In this document: piece after piece, positions 43,946-52,555 of the stretch
Layout: each line of letters begins with the position of its first letter
Numbering within the stretch: position 1 is the stretch's first letter
From: Microbacterium commune
Lineage (GTDB): Bacteria > Actinomycetota > Actinomycetes > Actinomycetales > Microbacteriaceae
DNA: 64,000 nucleotides
Assembly: GCF_014836945.1 (NCBI RefSeq)
Contig: NZ_JACSPX010000001.1
Span: 923,727-987,726, forward strand
Direction: 5' to 3'
The notes under the pieces: model-generated
Databases searched by the model: none
The model's input: only the letters and a program-made list of their open reading frames with translations
Told to the model about the DNA's origin: nothing
Translations under genes and position numbers: made by a program

Positions 43946-44359
43946 ATGACCCTCAGGTACCGGACGGAAGCGATCAACGGCGACGGCGGGACGGGCACGG
44001 CTCGCGTGACAGGCGGCATGGAGGTGCCGGTGGCGTCGCCGCTGACTTCGGATCCCGATCCGGATGCTTCGAACCCGGAGCAGCTGCTGGCGCTGGCGTG
44101 GTCGACGTGCCTGAACGCGACGGCGCAGGCGTTGGTGAAGCGCGAGCGCCGCACGGCGGTGCGGATCGAGGTCGAGCTGCACGACGCCTCCGATGGCCCC
44201 GGGTATGAGTTCCACGTCGACACGTATCTGTCGGCGGAGGGGCTGACCCTGGACGAGACGGCGGATCTGCTGGCGCGTGCGCACGCGCGCTGTCCGGTGT
44301 CGAAGCTGCTGCGGGGTGCGACGACGGTGCAGGTACACGCGGAGGAGTTCGCCGGCTGA
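43946..44359 (+). CDS. OsmC/Ohr-family peroxidase
   Basis: 137 residues, normal family length. Thiol-dependent reduction of organic hydroperoxides is the family role. The two redox Cys are present: Cys55 in WSTCLNATAQ and Cys116 in ARCPVSKL. The second motif and the length favour Ohr over OsmC proper. No ohrR regulator is adjacent. ATG 43946 follows the -10 box with no room for a ribosome-binding site. It is divergent from the methionine importer with which it shares a promoter core, which is suggestive since methionine and thiols are oxidation targets. Confidence 0.88.
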   Translation: MTLRYRTEAINGDGGTGTARVTGGMEVPVASPLTSDPDPDASNPEQLLALAWSTCLNATAQALVKRERRTAVRIEVELHDASDGPGYEFHVDTYLSAEGLTLDETADLLARAHARCPVSKLLRGATTVQVHAEEFAG

Positions 44360-44553
44360 GGATCGGCGGGCCGGATCGGGTGCGCCCCGGTGTGCCCCGG
44401 TTCGGTTGGCAGTTCGAGTTGCGAGGCGCGTGAGGCGTCCGGAGATGCGCGAGGCGGGTGCACCGGCGCGTCGCGTGCGCCAGAGGGAGCGCGGCGTCCG
44501 CGCGGGTTCGCGCGGCCAGGTGAGTGCGGGTGCGACGCGCCGGGGTGGCGGAC
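44360..44553. other. Convergent intergenic region, 194 bases
   Basis: Between the ends of the OsmC-family gene and recQ. It holds only small GC hairpins (for example GCGCGG-CGT-CCGCGC at 44489-44503) that might terminate transcription weakly. No gene was recognised. Confidence 0.4.
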
Positions 44554-46557
44554 TCAGTGCGCCGCGATCACCTCGAGCACGGCGGTGCCGTACGCATCCC
44601 GCTTTTTCTCCCCGATCCCGCTGATGCCGCCGAGGCCGGTCACCGTCGTCGGGCGCTGCTCGGCCAGCGCCCGCAGCGTCGCATCGCCGAACACGATGTA
44701 CGCGGGCACGCCCTGCTCGCGAGCGGTCGCCGCCCGCCAGGCGCGCAGCGCCTCGAAGAGGTCGCGGTCGCCGGCATCCAGCGAGGCGGATGCCGGGGCC
44801 TTGCGCGCACGGGCAGAACCGCCGACACGTCCGATGGTGTCCTTGCGCAGCGGCACGGGGGTCTCACCGCGCAGCACACCGGCCGCGGCATCCCCCGGCG
44901 CGAGCGTGCCGTACTCGCCCTGCGCGACGAGGATGCCCCTCGCCAGCAGCTGCCGCACGACGCTGCGCCAGTCCTGGTCGGACAGGTCGGCTCCGATCCC
45001 GTACGTCGCCATCTGCTCGTGGCGCATCTTGCGGATGCGGTCGTTCGACGCGCCCCGCAGGATGTCGATCAGATGCCCGGCGCCGAACGCCTGGTTGCGC
45101 TCGCGCTTCAGGCGCACGATCGTCGACAGCAGCTTCTGCGCGGGAACGAGCCCGTCGAAGGTGTCGGGCGTCTCGAGGCAGGTGTCGCAGTTGCCGCATG
45201 CCTCGCTGTCCTGACCGAAGTACCGCAGCAGGTTCTGCCGTCGGCACGCGACCGTCTCGCACAGCGCGAGCATGGCGTCGAGGTGCTGCCCCATCCGCAT
45301 CTTGAACGTGCGATCGCCGGGACTCTGGTCGATGAGCCGGCGCTGCTGCACGACGTCACCCAGCCCGTACGCCATCCATGCGACCGACGGCTCGCCATCG
45401 CGTCCGGCTCGGCCGGTCTCCTGGTAGTAGCCCTCGACGGACTTCGGCAGGTCTATGTGCGCGACGAAGCGCACGTCGGGCTTGTCGATCCCCATGCCGA
45501 AGGCGATCGTGGCGACCATGACCACACCGTCTTCCCGCAGGAACCGGGCCTGGTTCGCCGCGCGCACCTCGGCGGGAAGGCCGGCGTGGTACGGCAGCGC
45601 GTCGAATCCCTTGGATGCCAGATGCTCGGCCGTCTGCTCGACCGACTTGCGACTCAGGGCGTAGACGATGCCCGCGGCGCCCTCGGGCTGAGACCTGATG
45701 AACTCGACGAGCTGCCGCCGCACCTCGACCTTCGGCACGATGCGGTACTGGATGTTCGGGCGATCGAAGCTCGCGACGAAGTGCTCGGCGCGCCCCAGCC
45801 CGAGGCGCTCGGTGAGCTCCTGATGCGTCGCGCGGGTCGCCGTGGCGGTGAGAGCCATGCGCGGCACTCCGGGGAACCGCTCGGCGAGGTCGCCGAGCGC
45901 GAGGTAGTCGGGCCGGAAGTCATGACCCCACTGCGACACGCAGTGCGCCTCGTCGATGGCGATCACGCTGAGCGTCCCGCGCTGCAGCAGCTGCGTGGTC
46001 TGCGCCGATGACAGCCGCTCGGGGGCGACGTAGATCAGGTCGAGCTCGCCGGCGATGTACGCGCGCTCGACCTCACGGCGCTCGTCGGGCGCCTGGGTCG
46101 AGTTGAGGTACGCCGCACGTACGCCGTTCGCGCGGAGCGCGTCGACCTGGTCGTGCATCAGCGCGATGAGCGGGCTGATCACGAGCCCCGTGCCCTCGCG
46201 CACGAGCGCCGGCACCTGGTAGGTGATCGACTTCCCGCCGCCGGTGGGCATGAGCACGACGGCATCGCCTCCGCCGACGACGTGCTCGACGATCGCAGCC
46301 TGATCGCCCCGGAACGCGTCGTACCCGAAGACGGTGCGCAGCGCCTCGATCGCCGTCGGATACTTCGACGGCGCCGCTCCGGATGCCTGGATTCGTCCGG
46401 CTGTCGCAGCCGGCGTCATCGGTCCCTGACCCCAGTCGAGCGGAGGCTCCCAGCCGTCGGCAGGTGGGACCCAGTCGAGCTCGTCGGGCGGCAGGTCGTC
46501 GTACGGTTCGTCGGGGTACGGCACGTCCTCGTACGGGTCAGGGGAAGACGGCGGCAT
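44554..46557 (-). CDS. recQ: ATP-dependent DNA helicase RecQ
   Basis: 667 residues. 3'-5' helicase for recombination and fork repair. An acidic Pro-rich N-terminal extension of about 60 residues precedes the core: MPTGGGKSITYQ (Walker A), IDEAHCVSQWGHDFRPDY (DEAH with RecQ loop), ALTATAT and QETGRAGRDG. Four Cys of the zinc domain are in ACRRQN, then EACGNCDTC. A winged-helix region and a C-terminal HRDC domain (FEALRAWRAATA, GLGGISGIGEKK) complete the standard form. ATG 46557 has TACGCT exactly six bases upstream, so it is probably leaderless; the intervening GGAGGG is too close to act as a Shine-Dalgarno site. Confidence 0.96.
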   Translation of the reverse strand: MPPSSPDPYEDVPYPDEPYDDLPPDELDWVPPADGWEPPLDWGQGPMTPAATAGRIQASGAAPSKYPTAIEALRTVFGYDAFRGDQAAIVEHVVGGGDAVVLMPTGGGKSITYQVPALVREGTGLVISPLIALMHDQVDALRANGVRAAYLNSTQAPDERREVERAYIAGELDLIYVAPERLSSAQTTQLLQRGTLSVIAIDEAHCVSQWGHDFRPDYLALGDLAERFPGVPRMALTATATRATHQELTERLGLGRAEHFVASFDRPNIQYRIVPKVEVRRQLVEFIRSQPEGAAGIVYALSRKSVEQTAEHLASKGFDALPYHAGLPAEVRAANQARFLREDGVVMVATIAFGMGIDKPDVRFVAHIDLPKSVEGYYQETGRAGRDGEPSVAWMAYGLGDVVQQRRLIDQSPGDRTFKMRMGQHLDAMLALCETVACRRQNLLRYFGQDSEACGNCDTCLETPDTFDGLVPAQKLLSTIVRLKRERNQAFGAGHLIDILRGASNDRIRKMRHEQMATYGIGADLSDQDWRSVVRQLLARGILVAQGEYGTLAPGDAAAGVLRGETPVPLRKDTIGRVGGSARARKAPASASLDAGDRDLFEALRAWRAATAREQGVPAYIVFGDATLRALAEQRPTTVTGLGGISGIGEKKRDAYGTAVLEVIAAH

Positions 46558-46563
46558 CCCTCC

Positions 46564-46569
46564 AGCGTA
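46564..46569 (-). promoter_or_regulatory. -10 box of leaderless recQ
   Basis: TACGCT, then GGAGGG, then ATG 46557. The same GGAGGG spacer precedes the GTG of the gene at 48179. Confidence 0.55.
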
Positions 46570-46628
46570 GCCACCGGCGCCGACACCGTGGCCGGGCGTC
46601 CACAGCCGCGCGCGGACCGCGACACCTC

Positions 46629-46695
46629 GGGGGCCGACACGCCAGATGTCAGACGTACTCGCGGGGATCGTCCGACATCTGGAGTGTCGGCCCCC
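46629..46695. repeat. 27-bp near-perfect inverted repeat with 13-base loop
   Basis: Arms 46629-46655 and 46669-46695 match at 25 of 27 positions (outer ends GGGGGCCGACAC and GTGTCGGCCCCC). It lies between the divergent promoters of recQ and the cell-wall-binding gene, so it cannot be a terminator for either. Confidence 0.88.
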
Positions 46696-46771
46696 GGTCT
46701 GTACGCCCCTGGCCGTGGCGACACCACCCGGCCCGGGCCCTGGCCCGCACACCGATACGCAGCCCACCGCG

Positions 46772-46777
46772 TACTCT
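46772..46777 (+). promoter_or_regulatory. Candidate -10 box of the cell-wall-binding gene
   Basis: TACTCT, about 46 bases before ATG 46824. No clear -35. AAGGAG at 46813-46818 serves as ribosome-binding site. Confidence 0.4.
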
Positions 46778-46823
46778 GAGGGCGGGGCGCACGAACGAGA
46801 TCTGGGGCGACGAAGGAGAACCG

Positions 46824-48146
46824 ATGCCCGTGAAGACCTCCGGTCGCGTCCGCACCGGCACCGGCATCGTGATCCTCGCTGCGCTGCTCGCGACTCTGCC
46901 GCTCCCCGGAGCGGCGCCGGCGGCCGCTGAAACCCCGGTCACGGGCATCCGCACGCCGACCGCCGCACCCGACCGCCCTGCGCCGCCTCGACGCATCGCT
47001 CTCGGCGACACCGAGGTGCAGTTCACCTGGCCGGCGATCGCCGGGGCATCGGGGTACCGCATCCGCCTCACGTCGGGCGGTCAGGTGCTGCGTGTGCAGG
47101 ACTGGTCGGCGACCAACGTGTTCATCGACGGGCTGACTCCCGAGACGACCTACGACTTCAGCGTCGCCGCCGTGAACTCGTCGGGAACAGGCGCGTACTC
47201 CGCACCGGTGCGCTTCACGACCCCGTTCGACTTCGTCGAACGGCAGTTCGGTCTGGATCGCTTCGCGACAGCCGCTCGCGTCTCATCGCGCGCCTATCAG
47301 GCGCAGGGTGCCGCTTCGGCCTTCATCACCGACGGCACCACCTTCCCCGACGCCCTCTCCGCTGCAGCGGCTGCCGGTCGCGCGGGGGCGCCGGTGCTGC
47401 TCACCCGACCGACGTCGCTGCGCGAGCCCACCCGACAGGAGCTGACGCGCCTGGGCGCGGACCGAGCCTTCATCGCCGGTGGAGATGGGGCGGTGAACGG
47501 CGATGTGCAGCGCCGTATCGCCGAGATCACGACCGGCGGTGTCATCCGGCTCGCAGGGCCCGATCGTTATGCGACCGCGGCCGCGGTGTCGACACTGTGG
47601 GGTTCCGCGGCGACGGTGTACCTCGCGAGCGGACTCGACTTCCCCGACGCCCTCGCCGGAGCCGCCGCCGCCGGGTCGAAGGACTCCCCCGTGCTGCTCA
47701 CACGTGGCGATTCCCTCCCTGACGAGACGGCGAGCGCCCTCGCGCGGCTGCGCCCGGCGAAGATCGTCGTGCTCGGCGGCACGGGTGTGATCAGCGATGC
47801 GGTCGTCGAATCCGCCGTCGCGGCGACGGGGGTCAGCACCGCCACGCAGCGCCTGGGCGGCATCAACCGGTACATGACCGCGATCGCCGTGTCGAAAGCC
47901 ACGTTCCCCACCGCCGGGGTTCCGGCCGTCTACATCGCTAGCGGCCTGTCGTTCCCCGACGCTCTGGCAGGGGCCGCAGCCGCCGGGCATCGTGGCGGCC
48001 CGGTGCTCCTCACCGGTCAGAGCGCTCTGCCGACAGCAGTCCTCGACGAGATCCGGCGTCTGAAGCCGCAGCGGGTGATCCTGCTCGGTGGTCCCGCGGT
48101 GATCAGCGACACCGCGATCGCCCAGCTTCTGCCTCTCGGCCCCTGA
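46824..48146 (+). CDS. Secreted FN3 and CWB2 cell-wall-binding protein
   Basis: 440 residues. Signal peptide about 1-36 (TGIVILAALLATLPLPGAAP, cleavage near AAA-ET). One FN3 domain spans about 50-135 (EVQFTWPAIAGASGYRI, TPETTYDFSVAAVNSSG). Three CWB2 repeats follow, each with R-Y/F-x-T-A and FPDAL: RFATAARVS, RYATAAAVS and RYMTAIAVS. CWB2 repeats bind secondary wall polymers in clostridia and are common in actinobacterial surface proteins. There is no catalytic domain, so it may be an adaptor or adhesin. AAGGAG is six bases before ATG. Confidence 0.88.
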   Translation: MPVKTSGRVRTGTGIVILAALLATLPLPGAAPAAAETPVTGIRTPTAAPDRPAPPRRIALGDTEVQFTWPAIAGASGYRIRLTSGGQVLRVQDWSATNVFIDGLTPETTYDFSVAAVNSSGTGAYSAPVRFTTPFDFVERQFGLDRFATAARVSSRAYQAQGAASAFITDGTTFPDALSAAAAAGRAGAPVLLTRPTSLREPTRQELTRLGADRAFIAGGDGAVNGDVQRRIAEITTGGVIRLAGPDRYATAAAVSTLWGSAATVYLASGLDFPDALAGAAAAGSKDSPVLLTRGDSLPDETASALARLRPAKIVVLGGTGVISDAVVESAVAATGVSTATQRLGGINRYMTAIAVSKATFPTAGVPAVYIASGLSFPDALAGAAAAGHRGGPVLLTGQSALPTAVLDEIRRLKPQRVILLGGPAVISDTAIAQLLPLGP

Positions 48147-48166
48147 CCGGGGTCGGCCATGGCCGA

Positions 48167-48172
48167 TACCCT
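48167..48172 (+). promoter_or_regulatory. -10 box of leaderless ECF S-component gene
   Basis: TACCCT, six bases (GGAGGG), then GTG 48179. It lies just after the stop of the cell-wall-binding gene. Confidence 0.5.
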
Positions 48173-48178
48173 GGAGGG

Positions 48179-48721
48179 GTGGCACTCCGTCAGGCGCTGA
48201 ACACGCGCACCCTCCTCGTCTGCGCTGCCATCGGTGTCGCCACGGGCATCCTCGGCGGCGTGGCCGGACTCGTCACCGTCGGCGTCATCGCTCTCGCGCC
48301 CTACGTGTACGGGCTCGTGCTCGGGGTGCACGTTCTGCCCGGCATCATCGCGCAGGAGGTGCTGCGCAAGCCGATGGTGGCGCTGATCACGCACGTCATC
48401 GCGGCGCTGATCTCGAGCGCGTTCACCCCGATGTGGGCGATGCGGTACATCGGCACCGCACTGCTCTTCGGGGCGATCCAGGAGGGGGTGGCCGCCCTCA
48501 CCCGGTACCGCGCCTGGGGTCGGTGGCGCTTCTTCGTGTCAGCCGCGCTCATCGGCGTGCTCGTGGCCATCGTCGTCGGCCTGATCGTCGACCTGAGGCA
48601 GTTCGCCCCCTGGGTGCAGCTGAGCTACCTGATCGTCTCGGTGCTCGGGCCGGTGGCGTGGACGGCGATCGGGATCGCGATCGGGAACGCGCTGCGTCGG
48701 GCCGGCATCGCTCCGCGCTGA
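48179..48721 (+). CDS. ECF transporter S component, YkoE-like
   Basis: 180 residues, about five membrane segments. The pattern GVATGILGGVAGLVTVG, then LPGIIAQEVLRKPMVALITH and FGAIQEGVAALTRYRAWGRW resembles YkoE, the substrate-binding subunit for hydroxymethylpyrimidine or thiamine. The following gene supplies the energy-coupling subunits in the order expected for a Yko-type system. No TPP riboswitch was seen, so thiamine as substrate is unproven. GTG is probably a leaderless start. Confidence 0.8.
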   Translation: MALRQALNTRTLLVCAAIGVATGILGGVAGLVTVGVIALAPYVYGLVLGVHVLPGIIAQEVLRKPMVALITHVIAALISSAFTPMWAMRYIGTALLFGAIQEGVAALTRYRAWGRWRFFVSAALIGVLVAIVVGLIVDLRQFAPWVQLSYLIVSVLGPVAWTAIGIAIGNALRRAGIAPR

Positions 48722-48753
48722 AGGATGCGACGACTCTCGCAGCGTCATCGGGG

Positions 48754-48772
48754 TTAGGTCAGACTAAGTTAG
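48754..48772 (+). promoter_or_regulatory. DtxR/IdeR-like iron box overlapping a -10 site
   Basis: TTAGGTCAGACTAAGTTAG matches 14 of 19 positions of the DtxR consensus I recall. It overlaps a TAAGTT -10 candidate (48765-48770) for the fused ECF gene. If real, metal-bound DtxR/IdeR would repress the energising subunit independently of the S component upstream. Confidence 0.45.
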
Positions 48773-48804
48773 GAGGGAACCGCCCGCTCACAGAGGACCC
48801 GCCC

Positions 48805-51234
48805 GTGCGCCCTTCCGCGCCCCTGCTCCGCGTGCGCGACCTGAGCGTCACGCACGAGGGCGCCGCGCACCCCGCCCTGCGGGACGTCTCGTTCGACGTG
48901 CACCCGGGCGAAGTGGTGCTGCTGCTCGGTCCGAGCGGATCCGGCAAGTCGACTCTCACCCTCGCTCTGAACGGTCTGATCCCGCAGTCGGTCGAGAACG
49001 CGACCATGACAGGGTCGGTGCAGGTGGCCGGCCGCGACACCCGCACGACTCCGGTGGCTCAGCTCAGCACCGAGATCTCGATGGTCTTCCAGGACCCCGA
49101 CTCGCAGCTCGTGACCGGGACGGTGCTCGACGAGGTCGCCTTCGCGCTCGAGAACCTGCGGCTGCCGGCATCCGACGTGCTCGCCCGCGCCGAGCAGGCG
49201 CTGCGCCGCGCCGGTCTTTGGAGCCGACGCCGCTGGAATCCCGACCTGCTCTCCGGCGGAGGACGCCAGCGTCTCGCGATCGCCTGCGCGCTCGCCCTCC
49301 GCTCGCGCGTCATCGTGCTCGACGAGCCGACCGCCAACCTCGACCCGCAGGGTGTGCGCGACGTCTACTCCGCCCTGGGCGAGCTGATCCGGGATGCCGA
49401 GCAGCGCGCGATCGTGCTCGTCGAGCACGACGTCGACGCGGCCGTCGACCTCGCCACCCGCGTGATCGTGCTCGACCACGACGGGCGCCTGCTGCTCGAC
49501 GGCCCGGTCCGGGAGACCCTGCAGCAGCACGCCGAGACCCTGCGGGAACTGGGCGTGCTGACACCCGCCACCCGAACGCCCGCCATCCCGACGCCCGTCA
49601 TCCCGACGCCCGTCATCCCGACGTCCGTCAGCGGAGGCACCGCGCGATACGACGCCCCGACGCGCGCAGCCGCCGCTCACGACCCCGCTCCGGCGATCAC
49701 CGCGCGTGATGTCGTCGTCGAGAAGCGCGGCGCACGTGTGCTCGACGCGCCGCACCTCGACATCGCGCGGGGCTCGTTCACGGTCATCATGGGGGCGAAC
49801 GGCGCCGGGAAGACCTCTCTGCTGCAGGCGCTCGGCGGCGTGGTGCCGCCGACGCGCGGTACGGTGCTCGTCGACGGGATCGATGTGGGGCGGGCTTCAC
49901 CGCGCGTGCTCGCCGCGCACGCCGGGTTCGTCTTCCAGAATCCTGAGCACCAGTTCGTCGCCGGCACCGTGCGCGACGAGCTGGCGCACGGTCTGCGGCT
50001 GCAGCGGATCGAGGATGCGGAGATCGACGAGCGCGTCGCCGAGATGCTGGCCCGCTTCGGTCTGACGGCCAAGGCCGACGTGCATCCCTTTCTGCTCTCC
50101 GGCGGCGAGAAGCGGCGACTGTCGGTGGGCACCGCGCTGATCGCCCGCCCCGCGGTGATCGCGCTCGACGAGCCGACCTTCGGTCAGGACAGAGCGCGGG
50201 CGGCGGAGCTGCTCGGCATGCTGCAGGAGCTGCAGCAGGCGGGCACGACCGTGGTCATCGTCTCCCACGACCGACGACTGATCGCCGAGTACGCGACCCA
50301 CGCGGTGCTCGTCGCAGACGGCGAGGTGATCGCCGCCGGTCCCGCGGCCGAGCTTCTCGCGCAGACCGATCCGGATGCCGTGGCATCCGCCTCCGCGGGC
50401 GACCCGATCGTCCCGGTGACCGAGCCCACCCCCGTCGACCCGTACGCCGATGCGCCGGTGCCGGCGCGCTTCTGGCTGCACGGCATCAACCCGCTCGCCA
50501 AGTTCGGCGCCGTCGTCCCGGCGATGGCCCTGCTCGCCTTCACCCGGGATCTGCTCACCCCGACGATCTTCCTCGCGCTGGCCTACGCCGTCATGCTGAC
50601 CGGCGCACGGCTCACCCGCCGCGCGGCGGCGGTGCTGCTGCTCGGCGTGCCGCTGGCGGTCGTCGTGCTCAGCGTCGGCTTCGGCGTCTGGGTCGACGCG
50701 GCGCAGGTCGCCGACACGACCGCGTTCGTGCGGATCGGCGACTGGACCCTGCACTCCGGCGCCCTGCTCAGCGGACTCGCCACCGCGCTGCGCCTGGCCG
50801 CGATCCTCGCGCTTGCGCTCATCGGCGGCCTGACCACGCACGGACCCGACCTCGTGCGCGCCGCCGTGCAGCAGCTGCGCGTGCCATACCGGATCGGCTA
50901 CACGGCCCTCGCCGCCTACCGCTTCGTGCCGCGGTTCGGATACGAGCTGTCGATCATCCGCGCCGCGCATCGCGTGCGCGGCCAGGGCGGCGGTCGCGGT
51001 CCGCTCGCCCGGCTCGCGCGGGGCTGGGGATACATCGTGCCGCTGCTGGCATCGGGCATCCGGCATGCCGAGCGGGTGGCCCTGTCGATGGATGCCCGCG
51101 CCTTCGGCGCCTATCCCACCCGCACCGAGCGGCACGTCGTGCTGTGGCGCACGCGCGACACGATCTTCACAGCGACGGTGCTGCTGGCATCCGCCGCGGT
51201 GCTGGCTCTGACCTTCCCCTGGCAGCCGAGCTGA
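48805..51234 (+). CDS. Fused ECF transporter protein: two ATPase domains plus T component
   Basis: 809 residues. Domain A1 (about 10-245) has Walker A GPSGSGKSTL, signature LLSGGGRQRL (Gly for the usual Gln) and VIVLDEPTANLD. A linker with tandem IPTPV repeats follows. Domain A2 (about 290-520) has GANGAGKTSL, LLSGGEKRRL and VIALDEPTFGQD. The C-terminal part (about 560-809) is an EcfT protein with five or so membrane segments and the coupling motifs HRVRGQGG and MDARAFGAYPTRTE. In Bacillus the YkoD ATPase is already double and YkoC is separate; here all are one chain. GTG 48805 has GAGGA seven bases upstream. Works with the S component just before it. Confidence 0.9.
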   Translation: MRPSAPLLRVRDLSVTHEGAAHPALRDVSFDVHPGEVVLLLGPSGSGKSTLTLALNGLIPQSVENATMTGSVQVAGRDTRTTPVAQLSTEISMVFQDPDSQLVTGTVLDEVAFALENLRLPASDVLARAEQALRRAGLWSRRRWNPDLLSGGGRQRLAIACALALRSRVIVLDEPTANLDPQGVRDVYSALGELIRDAEQRAIVLVEHDVDAAVDLATRVIVLDHDGRLLLDGPVRETLQQHAETLRELGVLTPATRTPAIPTPVIPTPVIPTSVSGGTARYDAPTRAAAAHDPAPAITARDVVVEKRGARVLDAPHLDIARGSFTVIMGANGAGKTSLLQALGGVVPPTRGTVLVDGIDVGRASPRVLAAHAGFVFQNPEHQFVAGTVRDELAHGLRLQRIEDAEIDERVAEMLARFGLTAKADVHPFLLSGGEKRRLSVGTALIARPAVIALDEPTFGQDRARAAELLGMLQELQQAGTTVVIVSHDRRLIAEYATHAVLVADGEVIAAGPAAELLAQTDPDAVASASAGDPIVPVTEPTPVDPYADAPVPARFWLHGINPLAKFGAVVPAMALLAFTRDLLTPTIFLALAYAVMLTGARLTRRAAAVLLLGVPLAVVVLSVGFGVWVDAAQVADTTAFVRIGDWTLHSGALLSGLATALRLAAILALALIGGLTTHGPDLVRAAVQQLRVPYRIGYTALAAYRFVPRFGYELSIIRAAHRVRGQGGGRGPLARLARGWGYIVPLLASGIRHAERVALSMDARAFGAYPTRTERHVVLWRTRDTIFTATVLLASAAVLALTFPWQPS
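49576..49632. repeat. Tandem 15-bp repeat in the ECF fusion linker
   Basis: About three to four imperfect copies of ATCCCGACGCCCGTC encode IPTPV units joining the two ATPase domains. Confidence 0.8.
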
Positions 51235-51253
51235 CCGCCGGGCCCCACATCGC

Positions 51254-52417
51254 TCAGCGCCTGCCGGCGATCTGACGTCCGACGATCTCGCGCATGATCT
51301 CGTTCGTGCCGCCGTAGATGCGGTGCACGCGGGCGTCGGTGAAGGCCCGGGCGATCGGGTACTCCATGATGTAGCCGTAGCCGCCGTGCAGCTGCACTCC
51401 CGTGTCGAGCACCTCCCACTCGCGCTCGGTGACCCAGAACTTCAGCTGCGCGGCCTCTTCGGCGGTGAGCTGCGAGGCGGCGTAGGCCTTGAGACCGCGG
51501 TCGACGTAGGCCCAGACCGCGTCGGCGGTGGTCGCCATGTCGGCGATGCGGAAGCGGGTGTTCTGGAAGTCGATGACCCGCTCGCCGAACGCGTCGCGGC
51601 TCTTCGTGTAGTCGACGGTCCACTTCACGGCGGCCTGGATGACCGCGGCGGCAGACACGGCGATCGACAGGCGCTCGAGCGGCAGGTTCATCATCAGCTG
51701 GATGAAGCCCTGCCCCTCCTTGCCGCTGATGAGGTTCTCATCGGGGACGAAGACGTCGGTGAAGCTGAGCTCGGCGGTGTCCCAGCCGTGGAAGCCCATC
51801 TTGCTGAGTTTCTTGCCCTGGTCGAAGCCGGCCATGCCCTTCTCGACGATCAGCAGGCTGAAGGCATCGGGGCGGTTGCCCTCGCCGGTCTTGACGAAGG
51901 TGACGACGATGTCGGCGGTGGTGCCCGACGAGATGAACGTCTTGGCGCCGTTGAGGATGTACCCGCCGTCGACCTTCTTCGCGTTGGTCTTGATGCCGCG
52001 CAGGTCGCTGCCCGCGCCGGGGTCGGTCATCGCGAGCGCGCCGAGGATCTCACCCGTCGCCATGCGGGGCAGCCACTTCTCCTTCTGCTCCTGCGTGCCC
52101 ATGTGCACGAGATACGGCACGGCGAGATCGTCCTGGATGCCGAGGGCGCCCGCCAGCGATCCGGCACCGGCGCCGATGACCTCTTCGTTGACGATCGCGC
52201 GGAAGCGGTAGTCCTGCAGCATGCCCGCGCCGCCGAACTCCTCGGGCACGGACAGGCCGATGATGCCGGCCTCACCGGCGGCGAGCATGGTCTCGCGGTC
52301 GACCTCGCCCGCGGCATCCCACCGCTCGATCGACTCGTTCGAGACGTGCCGTCTGACGAAGTCCTTGATCAGGTCGCGGAAGGCCTCGTGGTCTTCTTCG
52401 TAGATGTCGCGCTCCAT
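51254..52417 (-). CDS. Acyl-CoA dehydrogenase
   Basis: 387 residues, normal for the family. FAD-linked alpha,beta-dehydrogenation of an acyl-CoA. ALAMTDPGAGSDL, FISSGTTADIVV and KLSKMGFHGWDTAEL are typical. The motif near the C-terminus is IYGGTNEIMREIVGR, as in long-chain and isovaleryl types, so the catalytic Glu is likely in the helix around LPLERLSIA rather than in Y-E-G-T. The ATG has GGAGGA upstream and a TAGACT -10 candidate at 52460-52455. It ends 19 bases from the convergent ECF gene. Substrate chain length is not predictable. Confidence 0.92.
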   Translation of the reverse strand: MERDIYEEDHEAFRDLIKDFVRRHVSNESIERWDAAGEVDRETMLAAGEAGIIGLSVPEEFGGAGMLQDYRFRAIVNEEVIGAGAGSLAGALGIQDDLAVPYLVHMGTQEQKEKWLPRMATGEILGALAMTDPGAGSDLRGIKTNAKKVDGGYILNGAKTFISSGTTADIVVTFVKTGEGNRPDAFSLLIVEKGMAGFDQGKKLSKMGFHGWDTAELSFTDVFVPDENLISGKEGQGFIQLMMNLPLERLSIAVSAAAVIQAAVKWTVDYTKSRDAFGERVIDFQNTRFRIADMATTADAVWAYVDRGLKAYAASQLTAEEAAQLKFWVTEREWEVLDTGVQLHGGYGYIMEYPIARAFTDARVHRIYGGTNEIMREIVGRQIAGRR

Positions 52418-52454
52418 GGCGTCCTCCTCGAATCATGTGCGTCGTCGCACGGCG

Positions 52455-52460
52455 AGTCTA
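52455..52460 (-). promoter_or_regulatory. Candidate -10 box of the acyl-CoA dehydrogenase gene
   Basis: TAGACT on the minus strand, giving a leader of about 30 bases that contains GAGGAGGA before ATG 52417. The remaining 52461-52555 holds only a short CTTGT-ACAAG inverted repeat. Confidence 0.45.
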
Positions 52461-52555
52461 GGTCGGAATGACATCGCCGGACAGTCGCTTGTGGGAACAA
52501 GTCTCACACACGATGACACTGCGTCCCGCGTTTGTGGGATGTCGCGGTCTGTGCC

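Noticed and set aside
48722-48804. TPP riboswitch for the YkoE-like ECF system
   Set aside because: The conserved CTGAGA and CCTGATCTGG-type elements are absent both here and before 48179.
51281-51320. Missing catalytic Glu in the acyl-CoA dehydrogenase (IYGGT instead of IYEGT)
   Set aside because: IYGGTNEIM is normal for long-chain and isovaleryl-type enzymes, whose catalytic Glu lies in another helix.
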